DNA from: JBCDCB01 sp039182735
GTDB taxonomy: Bacteria > Planctomycetota > Phycisphaerae > Phycisphaerales > UBA1924
Assembly: GCA_039182735.1 (NCBI GenBank)
Contig: JBCDCB010000001.1
Span: 54,767-118,766 of the forward strand
Length of the DNA stretch: 64,000 nt
Reading direction: 5' to 3'
Each line of letters starts with the position of its first letter. The stretch's first letter is position 1. Positions 24,998 to 33,804 of this stretch are shown piece by piece. The notes under the pieces are model-generated. The model saw nothing but the letters and a program-made list of their open reading frames with translations. It ran no database searches and was not told the origin of the DNA. The translations under genes and the position numbers were made by a program.

Positions 24998-26389
24998 GTG
25001 CCCGAACAGGGCGCCGAGATCGCGCGGTCCATGGCCGAGCGCGGGATCACCGTCTCGACCATCGCCGTGGGCGACGGCGCCGACGCGCAGACACTCGCGA
25101 GCATCGCGCAGTCGGGCGAGGGTGCCTTCTACCGCGTGGTGAACCCGCAGACGCTGCCCAAGGTCTTCCTGCGCGAGATCCGCGTGGTGCGCAAGCCGCT
25201 GGTGCGCGAGTCGCTCTTCGTCCCGCGCCGCGTCTCGCGCACGTCGCCGCTGCTCGCGGGTCTGCCCGACGCCCTGCCGCAGCTCCGCGGCCTGGTGCTC
25301 ACCCAGGCGCGCACCGACCCGACCGTCACGCTCGCGCTCGAAACGCCCGAGGGCGAGCCGGTGCTCGCGCACTGGTTCGCGGGGCGCGGGCAGGTCGCCG
25401 CGTGGACCAGCGATGCGCACAGCGAGTGGTCGCAGGACTGGCTCGCCAGCCCCTCGTACCGCGCGCTGTGGACGCAGCTCGTCCGCACCATCGCGCGACC
25501 CGGCGCCGAGCAGCAGTACGAACTCTCCACCGACCTCGTCGATGAACGCCTCGTCGTCCGCGTCGATGCGCTCGACCCCGACGGCGCGCCCGTGGACCTG
25601 CTCACCATCGACGGCAAGGTCTACACCCCCCGCGGCGACAGCCTCGACGTCCGACTCTCGCAGGTCGGGCCCGGCGTCTACGAAGGCTCCATCGACGCAC
25701 CGCAGCAGGGCAGCTACGTCGTCGCGCTCTCACCACGCCAGGGCGATCGCGCCCTCCCGGCCATCCTCGGCGGCGCCACCCGCGCCGTCGGGCCCGAACT
25801 CCGCGTCGAGTCCTCCAACGTCGGCGTTCTCCAGGCCATCGCCGACACCACCGGCGGCAGGCTCATGACCATCGACGACCCACTCGCCGCCGACCTCTGG
25901 AACCGCGACGGCATCGAGCCCTCCCGCGCCGCCCAACCCCTCGCGCCCATCCTCCTCGCCATCGCCGTCGCCATCATGCTGCTCGACGTCGCCACGCGGC
26001 GCATCGCGTGGGACCGCTTGGTCAACAAGCACGCGCTCGAAGAGATGCGCCTGCACACGCGCGACGCCATCCGCGCCCGCGCCGACGCCGCCGCCACAAC
26101 CCTCGGCGCCCTGCGCACCTCCGCGACCGCGCGCCAGTCTGGCGATGCCGGCAGGCCCGAGGCCGATACCCGCGACGCCGTCCGACGCGCGCCCGTCGAT
26201 CCCGCCCAGCGCGAAGCCCGCCGCGAGCAGGTGCTCCGCGATCTCAGCGGCGATGCGTCGAAGCCCGAGTCAACGAAGCCCGCCGCCAAACCGACAGCCG
26301 ATGACGATTCGGACGACGGCGTCACCGGGCTCCTCGCGGCAAAGAAACGCGCCCGCGAACGCCTCGACCGCTATCAGGACGACGAGTAG
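24998..26389 (+). CDS. BatA-like vWA membrane protein, C-terminal part after the TAG
   Basis: Same frame as 23357-24994, separated only by TAG at 24992-24994. It holds the rest of the second vWA domain (AERGITVSTIAVGDGAD, then FLREI), an outer beta region with GQVAAWTSDAHSEWSQDW, a membrane helix (APILLAIAVAIMLLDVA) and a charged tail ending in a helical RARERLDRYQ. A GTG at 24998 could be a start only if re-initiation occurs; no ribosome site is obvious. If TAG is an error or is read through, the intact protein would be about 1,010 residues. Counterparts in other planctomycetes are full length. Confidence 0.7.
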   Translation: MPEQGAEIARSMAERGITVSTIAVGDGADAQTLASIAQSGEGAFYRVVNPQTLPKVFLREIRVVRKPLVRESLFVPRRVSRTSPLLAGLPDALPQLRGLVLTQARTDPTVTLALETPEGEPVLAHWFAGRGQVAAWTSDAHSEWSQDWLASPSYRALWTQLVRTIARPGAEQQYELSTDLVDERLVVRVDALDPDGAPVDLLTIDGKVYTPRGDSLDVRLSQVGPGVYEGSIDAPQQGSYVVALSPRQGDRALPAILGGATRAVGPELRVESSNVGVLQAIADTTGGRLMTIDDPLAADLWNRDGIEPSRAAQPLAPILLAIAVAIMLLDVATRRIAWDRLVNKHALEEMRLHTRDAIRARADAAATTLGALRTSATARQSGDAGRPEADTRDAVRRAPVDPAQREARREQVLRDLSGDASKPESTKPAAKPTADDDSDDGVTGLLAAKKRARERLDRYQDDE

Positions 26390-26401
26390 TAGGTCCTGCG
26401 C

Positions 26402-27679
26402 TCAATCGGCGTAGGTACCCCGCCCGAGCGCAAAGTCGATCGCGGGTGCCATGCCGATCCACGCATCGGCGAAGAGCCCAATCGCCCGCTTGCTGCGCAC
26501 CACCTCGCAGTCGTACTCAAACCGCACCGTGAACCCGAGTTGCAGGTTCGACCGCTTCTTGGCGATCAGCTCGTAGACGGCATCGATCCACTGCGGCTGG
26601 TACTTGGCGTCGCGACGGCTGCCCGGTAACGCGGTGCGCAGGTCTGCCTCCAGCCGCGCATCGATGATCCCCGCGGATCGCTGACTCCGATAGTGACGCT
26701 GCAACGCGTAGACACGCGCGCGTGAGCCGCTCGAACGATGAAGAACCGGTCGCAAGCGCTTCTCAATATCGAGAATGAGCTCAAAAAACCCATCGCGACC
26801 GGCAGACTTGAGCCGGCTGCGGAACCCGCCGCGCACACCGTTGGGAACGGTGATGGAAGCCGCGCACGATTCTGCACCGATGTTCATCGTTAGATGCGGA
26901 TAGTCCGTGAACACCGACGCGTCGCGCGCGAGGCGTAGAGGCAGGTAGTCCCACACACCGGCGCCGCCGCGTCCCGTGATCGCGGACCGTCGATTGCCTT
27001 TCGGATCGACACCGATGCGATGGAGATCCTTCCGACCCTGCAGTTCATCGCCGAGCAATCGGATCAGCCGTTTGCCCTCGCGCCAGGTGTACGGGCGGTC
27101 ATCGTCAAAGTGAAGGCCGTCGAACATGGTCAGCGTTCCCCGGATGCCGTAACCGATCGCGATCATCTCCGATTCAAAGAGCTCGAGATACTCCGCGAAC
27201 TGCGCCGCCCAGAACGAGGTCGCGGCGTGCGCGCGGAACCAGGCGTACACCTCGCGCCAGGTCCGATGCGCGGCGCGCCTCGGGAAGTTTGCCGGCGGCG
27301 CGTCCACCGAGATCACGAGCAGTACCGGGCGTGCGAAGCCACATCGCTCGGCAGTCTCAACGTGCCGGCGCAGTTGTCCGAGCGAGATCCCGGCTTGAAT
27401 CTTCGACTCGATCAGCAGCGCCCAGCCCGACTCGGTCGTGAAACACGCGTCCGGCAAGCCGTCGCGAACATCCTCGTCGCCGGATACCCGTTCGCCCGGC
27501 AGTTGCTGCTGCACAACGGTGATCGCATCCTTCGGAGCGGCCGCTCGCGTGGACCACTTGACGAATGGGCGAAGCAGGCGGCGCTCGCCTTCGAGCGCGG
27601 TGATGAGCGCGTGCGTCAGCCTGTTCTCGGGCTGCTCATACTGGCAGAAGACGTTGCGCACAAATCGGTGCTCCACCAT
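26402..27679 (-). CDS. PD-(D/E)xK nuclease-like protein of unknown role
   Basis: 425 residues. The N-terminal third has LPDACFTTESGWALLIESKIQAG: an Asp, a beta strand and Glu-Ser-Lys, the D-(E)xK arrangement of the restriction-endonuclease-like fold. GQLRRHVETAERC follows. The rest is rich in Arg/Tyr with no named domain. It lies just downstream of a candidate structured RNA and its terminator (27700-28080) on the same strand. Nuclease activity is inferred from the motif only; a defence role is possible. The ATG at 27679 has no clear ribosome site. Confidence 0.6.
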   Translation of the reverse strand: MVEHRFVRNVFCQYEQPENRLTHALITALEGERRLLRPFVKWSTRAAAPKDAITVVQQQLPGERVSGDEDVRDGLPDACFTTESGWALLIESKIQAGISLGQLRRHVETAERCGFARPVLLVISVDAPPANFPRRAAHRTWREVYAWFRAHAATSFWAAQFAEYLELFESEMIAIGYGIRGTLTMFDGLHFDDDRPYTWREGKRLIRLLGDELQGRKDLHRIGVDPKGNRRSAITGRGGAGVWDYLPLRLARDASVFTDYPHLTMNIGAESCAASITVPNGVRGGFRSRLKSAGRDGFFELILDIEKRLRPVLHRSSGSRARVYALQRHYRSQRSAGIIDARLEADLRTALPGSRRDAKYQPQWIDAVYELIAKKRSNLQLGFTVRFEYDCEVVRSKRAIGLFADAWIGMAPAIDFALGRGTYAD

Positions 27680-27699
27680 GCGTGACGCAGGCTACCCGC

Positions 27700-27739
27700 A
27701 AAAAGAACAACCGCCCGCGGTCTGTGCTTCCGCGGGCGG
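27700..27739 (-). terminator. rho-independent terminator of the candidate RNA
   Basis: Perfect 10-base stem, CCGCCCGCGG (27711-27720) with CCGCGGGCGG (27730-27739), followed on the minus strand by TTGTTCTTTTT. It lies 20 bases before the nuclease-like gene, so it separates that gene from the RNA upstream. Confidence 0.8.
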
Positions 27740-28080
27740 CGCTTACCGTTGGGTCCTTACAGAACAAAAGACCGGGGTGCCAATCCCTCTTACCCAGACC
27801 GGCACGCCGTATCGCCCTGCCACAGGCGGCGCTTCCGGACAACACGCCCCGGACGGTCTCCAACGGTTCCGAACCCGTCGGCGCACGCCATCGCGCCCGC
27901 CGACAGTCCGGCGATCATGCACAACGACACCCATCGGGTGGAGACCCGTGATCCGGAACTGAACACCACAGCGCGAGGCTCTCTCAAACCCCTCGTCGCA
28001 ACGCGGGCAGCAAACCGCCTTCGCGACCACTCGGTCCTACTTGTCCGTTCTCAACGGGCGGCCCTGTGCAAAACCGCCAC
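27700..28080 (-). ncRNA. candidate structured RNA (about 380 nt), class unknown
   Basis: The 518-base gap 27680-28197 has no credible gene but ends, on the minus strand, in a strong terminator, and is preceded by a promoter-like pair (28086-28113). Local stems in the minus-strand transcript: GGCGG/CCGCC, CGTT-GAG-AACG, GACC-GAGT-GGTC, GGCGG-TTTG-CTGCC, GCGACGAGG with CCTCGCGC, GTCGGCG with CGCCGAC, and TCCG-GATCA with TGATC-GC-CGGA. It has AAGTAGG near the 5' end and GAGAGAGCC further on, a faint likeness to T-box leaders, but no UGGN antiterminator. It does not match the conserved sequences of RNase P, tmRNA, SRP or 6S RNA. Confidence 0.55.
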
Positions 28081-28085
28081 ACGCG

Positions 28086-28113
28086 AACATACCCCCAGTC
28101 ACGCCTCCCGCAA
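28086..28113 (-). promoter_or_regulatory. possible sigma-70-type promoter for the candidate RNA
   Basis: On the minus strand TTGCGG, 16 bases, then TATGTT, with an expected start near 28080. It is a weak match with GC-rich spacer, useful only because the RNA and terminator follow. Confidence 0.35.
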
Positions 28114-28197
28114 GCGATCACACACACTTTCCTGACAGACTCACCCAACACCCGCACATCACCCTCGATTTCAGACCGATAACGCCACTCAACCGCT

Positions 28198-29103
28198 TTA
28201 CCTGTCCGGAATCCGCACCAGCCAGCTCGACTGCGCCACCGCCTCGTTCCCCGGCTGGCTCACCATCAGCGTCCGTCCGTTTACGAGGTTGTGCGGGTAC
28301 CGACGCTGCAGCTCTGCGATCACCGGGCTCTGCGCCCCGAACCGCTCGTCATAGTCCGCCTCCGTGAACGCCCCGATCGTCACCATGCTCCGGTGACGAC
28401 CGTGGTAGTAGTACGCCTGTTCACCCTCGCCGCGCAGGGTCATCACCATCTGCTCCGCCGCCCGCTTCGCCTCCGATCGCGCCGGCGACTCGTACACCCC
28501 CACCTGCAACGTATAAATCGCACCCGGCACCAGCGTCCGCGCCTGCAGCAGGTCGTACTCGGGCAGCAGCCCCAGATCACGCCGAGATTCCTCCGGCACC
28601 AAGAACGCGCTCGCGAACGGACGCACCCCGCCGATTGTCATCGCCCGGAAGTTGATCAACTCGTCCTGCGCCGCCCGAGAGCCCGGCTCACGGAACGACC
28701 CCGCCACCACCGCCGAACCGCTCGGCAGCGCCCGCACCCGGACGTCCCGCCGCCCCAGCTGCTCCCGCAGCCGCTGCGCCTCGGCCAGCGCCTGCGCTTG
28801 GTGCCCGCGCGTTGTGTAGCTCCGCAGCGAGATCGCCCAGCCCGTGCCGCGGTCCTCCGCAGAGCTCGTCCCGCCGGCGTTCGTGGGCACGCTCCCGCCC
28901 CGCTCGGGGAAGACCTCCGCGATCTCGTCGCGCAGGCGCTGGATCTCCTCGTCGTCGGCCCGTGCCGCCGAGTCCGACGCGCACCCGGCGCTCCATCCCA
29001 CGAGCGCCAGCACCGCGACCCGCAGCAAACCACCCCGATCCGGGTGCCGATCGCTCGCGAACTTTCTTTGTGGGTCCGCAACAGAATTATCGTGATAAAC
29101 CAT
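28198..29103 (-). CDS. lipoprotein with SPOR-like C-terminal region
   Basis: 301 residues from the ATG at 29103; an ATG at 29133 and a TTG nearer the signal sequence are alternatives, none with a clear ribosome site. The lipobox is GWSAGC. A helix (EIQRLRDEIAEVFPERGG) precedes two repeats with the pattern WAISLRSYTTRGHQAQALAEAQRL and YTLQVGVYESPARSEAKRAAE, each like a SPOR-type domain (beta-alpha-beta-beta fold, which binds denuded peptidoglycan at division sites). The repeat likeness is by eye. Confidence 0.66.
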   Translation of the reverse strand: MVYHDNSVADPQRKFASDRHPDRGGLLRVAVLALVGWSAGCASDSAARADDEEIQRLRDEIAEVFPERGGSVPTNAGGTSSAEDRGTGWAISLRSYTTRGHQAQALAEAQRLREQLGRRDVRVRALPSGSAVVAGSFREPGSRAAQDELINFRAMTIGGVRPFASAFLVPEESRRDLGLLPEYDLLQARTLVPGAIYTLQVGVYESPARSEAKRAAEQMVMTLRGEGEQAYYYHGRHRSMVTIGAFTEADYDERFGAQSPVIAELQRRYPHNLVNGRTLMVSQPGNEAVAQSSWLVRIPDR

Positions 29104-29307
29104 TGAAATCAAAGCACTTAAGCCTTCCTTCATATTGTGGCAATCTTCAAGCGGACGAGCGGGGCCCGTCGATACTCACTGTGTCGCGGGACGGACTCAA
29201 GTTCACAGAGTTTCGTCAAAACACGGACCTTCGCGTTCCGAGCCCTCCCCCGCGGCACGACATCGAAACGCCCTTCCTTCCGCACCATGCTTCTCGGAGA
29301 AGCGAGT

Positions 29308-29580
29308 ATGACGAACATCGACAACGTCGCCAACGCGAACCCGGCCCGTCTGGAACCCCTCGAAACCCGCCGCCAGGCGCGTCAGACCGCCGTCCAGGCA
29401 CGCCCCGACGCGCGCCCGCAGGACCGCGTGGACCTCTCGGCAGAGGCCCGCGCCGCCAACGCCCCCATCCGCACCGAACTGGTCGAACGCGTCCGCGCCG
29501 AGATCGCCTCGGGCGAGTACCTCACCGACGCACGCCTCGACGCCGCCCTCGATGGGCTCCTGCAAGACATCGCCGACTGA
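29308..29580 (+). CDS. FlgM-like anti-sigma-28 protein
   Basis: 90 residues from the ATG at 29308, preceded by GGAGAAG. The C-terminal half, RVDLSAEARA through ELVERVRAEIASGEYLTDARLDAALDGLL, has the pattern of FlgM (LS-x-x-A, then I-x-x-G-x-Y helix), which binds and inhibits the flagellar sigma factor FliA. The first half is disordered and rich in Arg and Ala, as in FlgM. No flagellar gene lies in the window. Medium confidence in function. Confidence 0.7.
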   Translation: MTNIDNVANANPARLEPLETRRQARQTAVQARPDARPQDRVDLSAEARAANAPIRTELVERVRAEIASGEYLTDARLDAALDGLLQDIAD

Positions 29581-29623
29581 CCGCGCCACGCGCCCCCGAG
29601 CCCCGGCACGGTCCGCCGCGGGC

Positions 29624-30124
29624 TCACTCCGATTCCAGCACCAGATCCCCCGACGCCTCGAGCTCCCGACCGCTCACGAGCGCCAGACGTACGCGCACGC
29701 TGAGCAGGTCGCGCTCGATCGGGGTCACCCGCTCGGCCACCAGCCGCACGCGGTACGTGCGCGTCACCCGGTCGTAGTACCGCGCGTTCGAGTCCGGCTC
29801 GACCAGCGCGTCGCTGTTCCAGCGCAGCAGCTGGCGCCCGCCCGCGCGCTCGCGCAGCTCGACCAGCAGCGCGCCCAGCCCCTTCGTGCCGTGCCCCCAC
29901 GCGTCGAGCATCTCGAGGTGCAGCACCAGCTCGCGCCGCCCATCCGCCCCGGTCTCGAACCGCGTGAGCGGGTGGACAACGAGCTCCGCCGGCATAAAGA
30001 CCCCCGCCGGGGCCCCGCGCGTCACCGGCGTCGCGCCCGCGCCCTTCACCCGCACGCCGCACCCGCCCAGCCCCATCGGGAGCAGCGACACCAGCGCCAG
30101 CAGCAGGGGGGTTCGACGGTCCAT
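29624..30124 (-). CDS. lipoprotein at the end of the phage-type cluster
   Basis: 166 residues. The signal ends in GGCG at residues 20-23, so it is probably lipidated. The body has beta-type sequence with HLEMLDAWGHGTKGLG and TYRVRLVAERV. It lies 15 bases after the holin-like gene, so could be part of the phage transcript (spanin or tail lipoprotein), or it is an ordinary host lipoprotein. No domain recognised. Confidence 0.55.
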   Translation of the reverse strand: MDRRTPLLLALVSLLPMGLGGCGVRVKGAGATPVTRGAPAGVFMPAELVVHPLTRFETGADGRRELVLHLEMLDAWGHGTKGLGALLVELRERAGGRQLLRWNSDALVEPDSNARYYDRVTRTYRVRLVAERVTPIERDLLSVRVRLALVSGRELEASGDLVLESE

Positions 30125-30139
30125 CGCCCCATCGTCGCG

Positions 30140-30430
30140 TCACCCGTCCGCGTCTTCAACCTCGGCGTTCAGCACCAGCCGCGCCGTCAGCGCGGTCATC
30201 CCGTCCACCAGCGCCCGCTGCCCGGTCTCGATGGCGGTGAGCGCGCGCGTGTTGTCCGCAACGAGCTTCACCAGCGCATCGATGTGCAGACGCTGCTCGC
30301 TGAGGCGGTCGATCGCCTCGCGGATCTCGCGCTCGCGCACCGCCGCCGACTTCCGCTCGTTCAGCCACATGTACGCGATCAGCCCCGCCGTCCCGAACTG
30401 CGTGACCGACGCGATCAGGTCCACTTCCAT
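30140..30430 (-). CDS. holin-like membrane protein
   Basis: 96 residues from the ATG at 30430. One N-terminal membrane helix (ASVTQFGTAGLIAYMWL) is followed by a charged coiled coil (KSAAVREREIREAIDRLSEQR), the layout of BhlA/UviB-type phage holin-like proteins. Position at the end of a phage head cluster supports this. Pore activity is inferred only. An ATG-less extension upstream to 30487 overlaps the preceding gene and is not needed. Confidence 0.6.
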   Translation of the reverse strand: MEVDLIASVTQFGTAGLIAYMWLNERKSAAVREREIREAIDRLSEQRLHIDALVKLVADNTRALTAIETGQRALVDGMTALTARLVLNAEVEDADG

Positions 30431-30444
30431 CGCCAGCCCCCCAA

Positions 30445-30831
30445 TCACGGCGCCTTGCGGTACATCAACGCGTAGCCCACGCTCCACGCGCGGCCACGAT
30501 CAAAGAACACTTCCGTGTCGAGCCGCAGGATCTGCATGTCGGTGTACGTCACGCCCTGCAGGTCGGTCAGCGCGCCGACAATCCCCGTCGCCGCCCGGTC
30601 GCGGATCGCCTGCAGCTGCGCCGTCACCCCCGCGCGCGTCGTGTCGATCAGCCGCCCCTCCTGAAACACCGTCAGCGGCTGCGCACCGAACGACAAGAAG
30701 TCGTGTACCCCACCCGGCTCGTTCTCCGGGAACGAGAACACCTGCCCGCCGCGACCGAACCGGAACCGGTGCGGCCCGCTCTGGAAGTACGCCACACCGC
30801 CGAACCGGCTCACGCTCCACGGGAAACTCAC
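30445..30831 (-). CDS. phage tail/adaptor-type protein, unknown
   Basis: 128 residues, beta-rich, with FQSGPHRFRFGRGG and a central DFLSFGAQPLTVFQEGRLID. Its GTG start at 30831 overlaps the stop of the gene upstream (GTGA), so translation is coupled. The pair upstream/downstream of it are phage-type genes. No family named; perhaps a tail-terminator or baseplate component. Confidence 0.5.
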   Translation of the reverse strand: MSFPWSVSRFGGVAYFQSGPHRFRFGRGGQVFSFPENEPGGVHDFLSFGAQPLTVFQEGRLIDTTRAGVTAQLQAIRDRAATGIVGALTDLQGVTYTDMQILRLDTEVFFDRGRAWSVGYALMYRKAP

Positions 30832-31244
30832 GACGAACCGCCCGTCACACTCGACGTGATCGGATCCACCACGCCGTCGCTCGACACCGCGATCATCGAG
30901 ATCGTCTGCGTCGTTCCCTGGCGCGAACTCACGGCATACTTCACACCCGTCACCACCGCGTCGGCCGACACGCTCACGTTCCCCACGTCACCGCTGCTCG
31001 AACTCGCGTCGAACGTCAGCGCCCCGCGATCGCCCGGCAGCACCGCGAACTGCTCCGACTGCAGGACCCGGCGCACCACGTTGATCACGCTTCGCTGCTC
31101 CGGCGCATCCACAAAGACCGCGTGCGGCCCGAGATCACCGTGTTCGATCACCGTCCTGTTCGACACGCGATCCACGCTCACGCTCTCCACGTGCGTCAGC
31201 AGTTCCCCGTCGAACGTCACCCGCTGCGGGTTCAACCAAATCAT
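30828..31244 (-). CDS. phage tail-tube-like protein (predicted)
   Basis: 138 residues, all-beta: VTFDGELLTHVESVSVDRV then NVSVSADAVVTGVKYAV, with strands repeating as in tube-forming virion proteins. Start ATG with AAAGGAACGTAC just upstream. It follows the connector gene by 15 bases. The tail-tube assignment is inferred from context and strand pattern. Confidence 0.5.
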   Translation of the reverse strand: MIWLNPQRVTFDGELLTHVESVSVDRVSNRTVIEHGDLGPHAVFVDAPEQRSVINVVRRVLQSEQFAVLPGDRGALTFDASSSSGDVGNVSVSADAVVTGVKYAVSSRQGTTQTISMIAVSSDGVVDPITSSVTGGSS

Positions 31245-31259
31245 GTACGTTCCTTTCGT

Positions 31260-31904
31260 TCAGCGCGCGAGCTGCATGGTGTTGAATCGCCTCGTCGCGT
31301 CCGGCGTGCCATCCCCGTCCAGGTCGATCTCCGCCGACACGCGCGCCCGCTCATCGCGGAACCGCTCGCGGTACAGGCGGGCCTTGCTCCACCAACGCCC
31401 GTCCTCGCCGGCGATCGCCGCCGCCGCCGTCATCACCACGTGCAGCGCGCCCAGCGATTCGGCGCGCACGAAGTCACGTCCGTTCGTGATCTGCGACGCG
31501 TTCGGACGCCCATGCACGGTGCTCGTCGCACCAACATCAACACCCAGCGCGCGCATCAACTGCTCGTGTACCAGCGCGATCTGCGGCAGGAACGTCGTGC
31601 AGCGCACGCTCAGATCGCTCGCCGCCCCGAACGGCGACGTCGGCGTGTCGCTCGATTCCGCACGCACACGAGACACCAGCGCCGCCGTCGCGCTGATCAC
31701 CTCGAGCACCTCCATCGCCACGCCGTCCACGAGCAGCACGTGCCCGACGTCGATCCCCGCCAGCGCCAGGTCACCGTCCAGCAGCGTGAGCGTCGTGCCC
31801 GAAATGCCAGCCGTCACACCGTCGAGCAGCCGCTGCCCGGCCCACGACAGCTCGTTGAACAGCGCCGGCTCGTACACCAGCAAGTCGCGGTCTCTCGCGA
31901 ACAT
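31260..31904 (-). CDS. phage head-tail connector-type protein (predicted)
   Basis: 214 residues from the ATG at 31904 with AAAGGACGG upstream. It starts RDLLVYEPALFNELSWAGQRLL and contains a beta/helix segment (GDLALAGIDVGHVLLVDGVAMEV) typical of phage adaptor or connector proteins; the C-terminus is RRFNTMQLAR. It follows the capsid gene, where a connector is usual. The family is not identified. Confidence 0.52.
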   Translation of the reverse strand: MFARDRDLLVYEPALFNELSWAGQRLLDGVTAGISGTTLTLLDGDLALAGIDVGHVLLVDGVAMEVLEVISATAALVSRVRAESSDTPTSPFGAASDLSVRCTTFLPQIALVHEQLMRALGVDVGATSTVHGRPNASQITNGRDFVRAESLGALHVVMTAAAAIAGEDGRWWSKARLYRERFRDERARVSAEIDLDGDGTPDATRRFNTMQLAR

Positions 31905-32007
31905 GAGTCCGTCCTTTCCGCGCCACCGCGCGTCGCGTCAATCCCCACCGAACGCGCAGCGCGCGCCCGGCGGGGTACGGGAGGAGAGAAGGAGGGGGTC
32001 CGGCGCG

Positions 32008-33177
32008 TCAGCCCGTCGCGAGCCCGGCGATCACGCCGTGCGCGTTCTCGTTGCGCACCTCCAGCGTGTACTCACCGATCACCTGCATGCACTCGCTGTC
32101 GCCGCTCGACGCCAGCTTCTTCGCGTGGAACGAACGCCCCGACAGGGGCAGCACATCGATGCGCGACGAATCAAGCAGCAACGCCGAGCCCGGCGGCATC
32201 CACCGGCTCAGCACCACCTTCGCCACACCGAAGTCGCTCTCGTACACACCGATCATGTCGCGGAACGCCGTGTCTTCCGGCAAGTACCCGCGCGCGTCCG
32301 TCGCGAACCCGTTGATCTTCCGCTTCTGCGTCCCGCCCACCACGATCGTGTCGATCACGCCAGAAGACTGATCCCAGATGCTCTCGAGCGCCTGGTTGAG
32401 CATCGGCTCGGTCAGGCTCGCGCCGCCCGACCCGTCGTCCGGGAACCCGCCGACGCCCGGCGTGAAGATGTTTGTCGAGAGCGACGAGATGATCCCGCGC
32501 ATCGTGCGCCGCGTGCTCGCGTTGCCCTCGGGGTTCGACGCCGCCGCCACGCCGTTGATCACACAGTTCTCCAGATCACGCAGCAGCTCACGCAGGCGTT
32601 CCTGCTTCTGATAGTCGAGCTCGTCGTCCACGCCGATCTTCTGCACCGCGAGCTGCGAGCCCGACACTTCAACACTCGCGGTTAAGATCTGGCTGAAGTT
32701 CTGCTTCCGCACGCGGTTCGTGAAGCGCACCTCGGGCTTGTCATCGCCTTCGAGCGCCGCGTTCCCGATGATGTCGATCACGTCGTCGGTCTCCAGCGCC
32801 TCGGCGGTCGTTCCGCCGTACCCGCGCTGCACCACCAGATCCGTCGAAGTCGTCGCCACCGCGTGCATGACCTCCGACTTCCCGCGCACCCGCACGATGT
32901 CCCCCACGCGGAACCGCGACGGGTTGGCGACCTCGAACGTCCCCGCGCCCGTCGCCGACGGCGAGAACGTCGTCTCCGTGATCGTGTCGTGGTTCGGGAG
33001 CAGCGAGTCCTCCAGCCACTCGTGTACCGTGCTCTGCGCCGCGCGGCGCGCGTCGCCCAGGTGATCGAGCAGCGGCGTCTCGTGCGGGCTCACGATCCCG
33101 ATGATGTCGCTCACGTCCTCGAGGATCTCGGGGAGCGTCGCCCCCGCGCTGTGCGTCGCCTTGCCGGTGAATGCCAT
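32008..33177 (-). CDS. major capsid protein, SU10/DUF5309-like
   Basis: 389 residues from the ATG at 33177, preceded by AAAGGAAGACACCC. N-terminal region MAFTGKATHSAGATLPEI, then EDVSDIIGIVSPHETPLLDHLGDARRA is the hallmark of DUF5309/SU10-type capsid proteins, followed by FRVGDIVRVRGKSEVM and a C-terminal EYTLEVRNENAHGVI. The HK97 fold forms icosahedral shells. There is no protease fused or adjacent, and this family usually uses a separate scaffold (next gene). The reading is intact from start to stop, with no frameshift. Confidence 0.86.
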   Translation of the reverse strand: MAFTGKATHSAGATLPEILEDVSDIIGIVSPHETPLLDHLGDARRAAQSTVHEWLEDSLLPNHDTITETTFSPSATGAGTFEVANPSRFRVGDIVRVRGKSEVMHAVATTSTDLVVQRGYGGTTAEALETDDVIDIIGNAALEGDDKPEVRFTNRVRKQNFSQILTASVEVSGSQLAVQKIGVDDELDYQKQERLRELLRDLENCVINGVAAASNPEGNASTRRTMRGIISSLSTNIFTPGVGGFPDDGSGGASLTEPMLNQALESIWDQSSGVIDTIVVGGTQKRKINGFATDARGYLPEDTAFRDMIGVYESDFGVAKVVLSRWMPPGSALLLDSSRIDVLPLSGRSFHAKKLASSGDSECMQVIGEYTLEVRNENAHGVIAGLATG

Positions 33178-33213
33178 GGGTGTCTTCCTTTCGTGTTGCT
33201 CGTGTCAGACCCG

Positions 33214-33771
33214 TCAGTTCCCGCTGCGACGCGCACGCAGGTAGCGCAGCAGAGCGCCCCGATCGCCCGAACGCGCCGCCCGCTCCGCCTCCTCCGATTC
33301 CGTCAACGCACCGGCCCCGCCGGTGCGCCCGCCCATCGCCCCGCTCGCGATCGGCGAGCGATGCCGGAACAGGAACGGCTTGCGTCGGCGCACGTCCTCC
33401 ACCGCCAGCGCAACATCGCCCGTCTCCGCCTCGTCGATCGCCAGCTCCGCAAGCAGACGCGCTGTCTCGATGTCGATCACGTCCGACTCCACAAGCGCCA
33501 GGTCCAGCGCGTGCCGCCGCTCGCACGCGTCCAGCGCCGCCCGCGTCTCTTCGAGCGCCGCGCCGAGCGACTCCACCTCCGCCTCCAGCGCCGACGCGCG
33601 CTCCTCGGCGCGCTCCGCGCGCTCGCGCAGCGCCTCCGACTCGATCAGCGGCGACGCACGCGGCGCTTCGGGTTCCGGCGCCTGCGCCTGCGTCCCGCCG
33701 CCACCCTTCCCGTCGCCCTCGATCCCGAACCCGCCGCCGAATCCATCGCCGCCAGCATCCGATTGGTCCAT
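33214..33771 (-). CDS. phage scaffold-like protein
   Basis: 185 residues from the ATG at 33771 (GGAG upstream; an ATG nine codons earlier is possible). A Gly/Pro-rich start is followed by a coiled coil rich in Ala/Glu (ALRERAERAEERASALEAEV), then DIETARLLAELAIDE and DVRRRKPFLF, the pattern seen in capsid scaffolding proteins just before the capsid-binding end. It lies between portal and capsid, the usual position. Confidence 0.74.
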   Translation of the reverse strand: MDQSDAGGDGFGGGFGIEGDGKGGGGTQAQAPEPEAPRASPLIESEALRERAERAEERASALEAEVESLGAALEETRAALDACERRHALDLALVESDVIDIETARLLAELAIDEAETGDVALAVEDVRRRKPFLFRHRSPIASGAMGGRTGGAGALTESEEAERAARSGDRGALLRYLRARRSGN

Positions 33772-33804
33772 CGCCTGTCTCCGTGTCTGTTGGTTCACGC
33801 GCGA

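Noticed and set aside
27680..28080. RNase P, tmRNA or 6S RNA at this place
   Set aside because: The conserved GAGGAAAGTC and ACAGAA cores of RNase P, the tRNA-like ends of tmRNA and the simple long hairpin of 6S RNA are absent on both strands.
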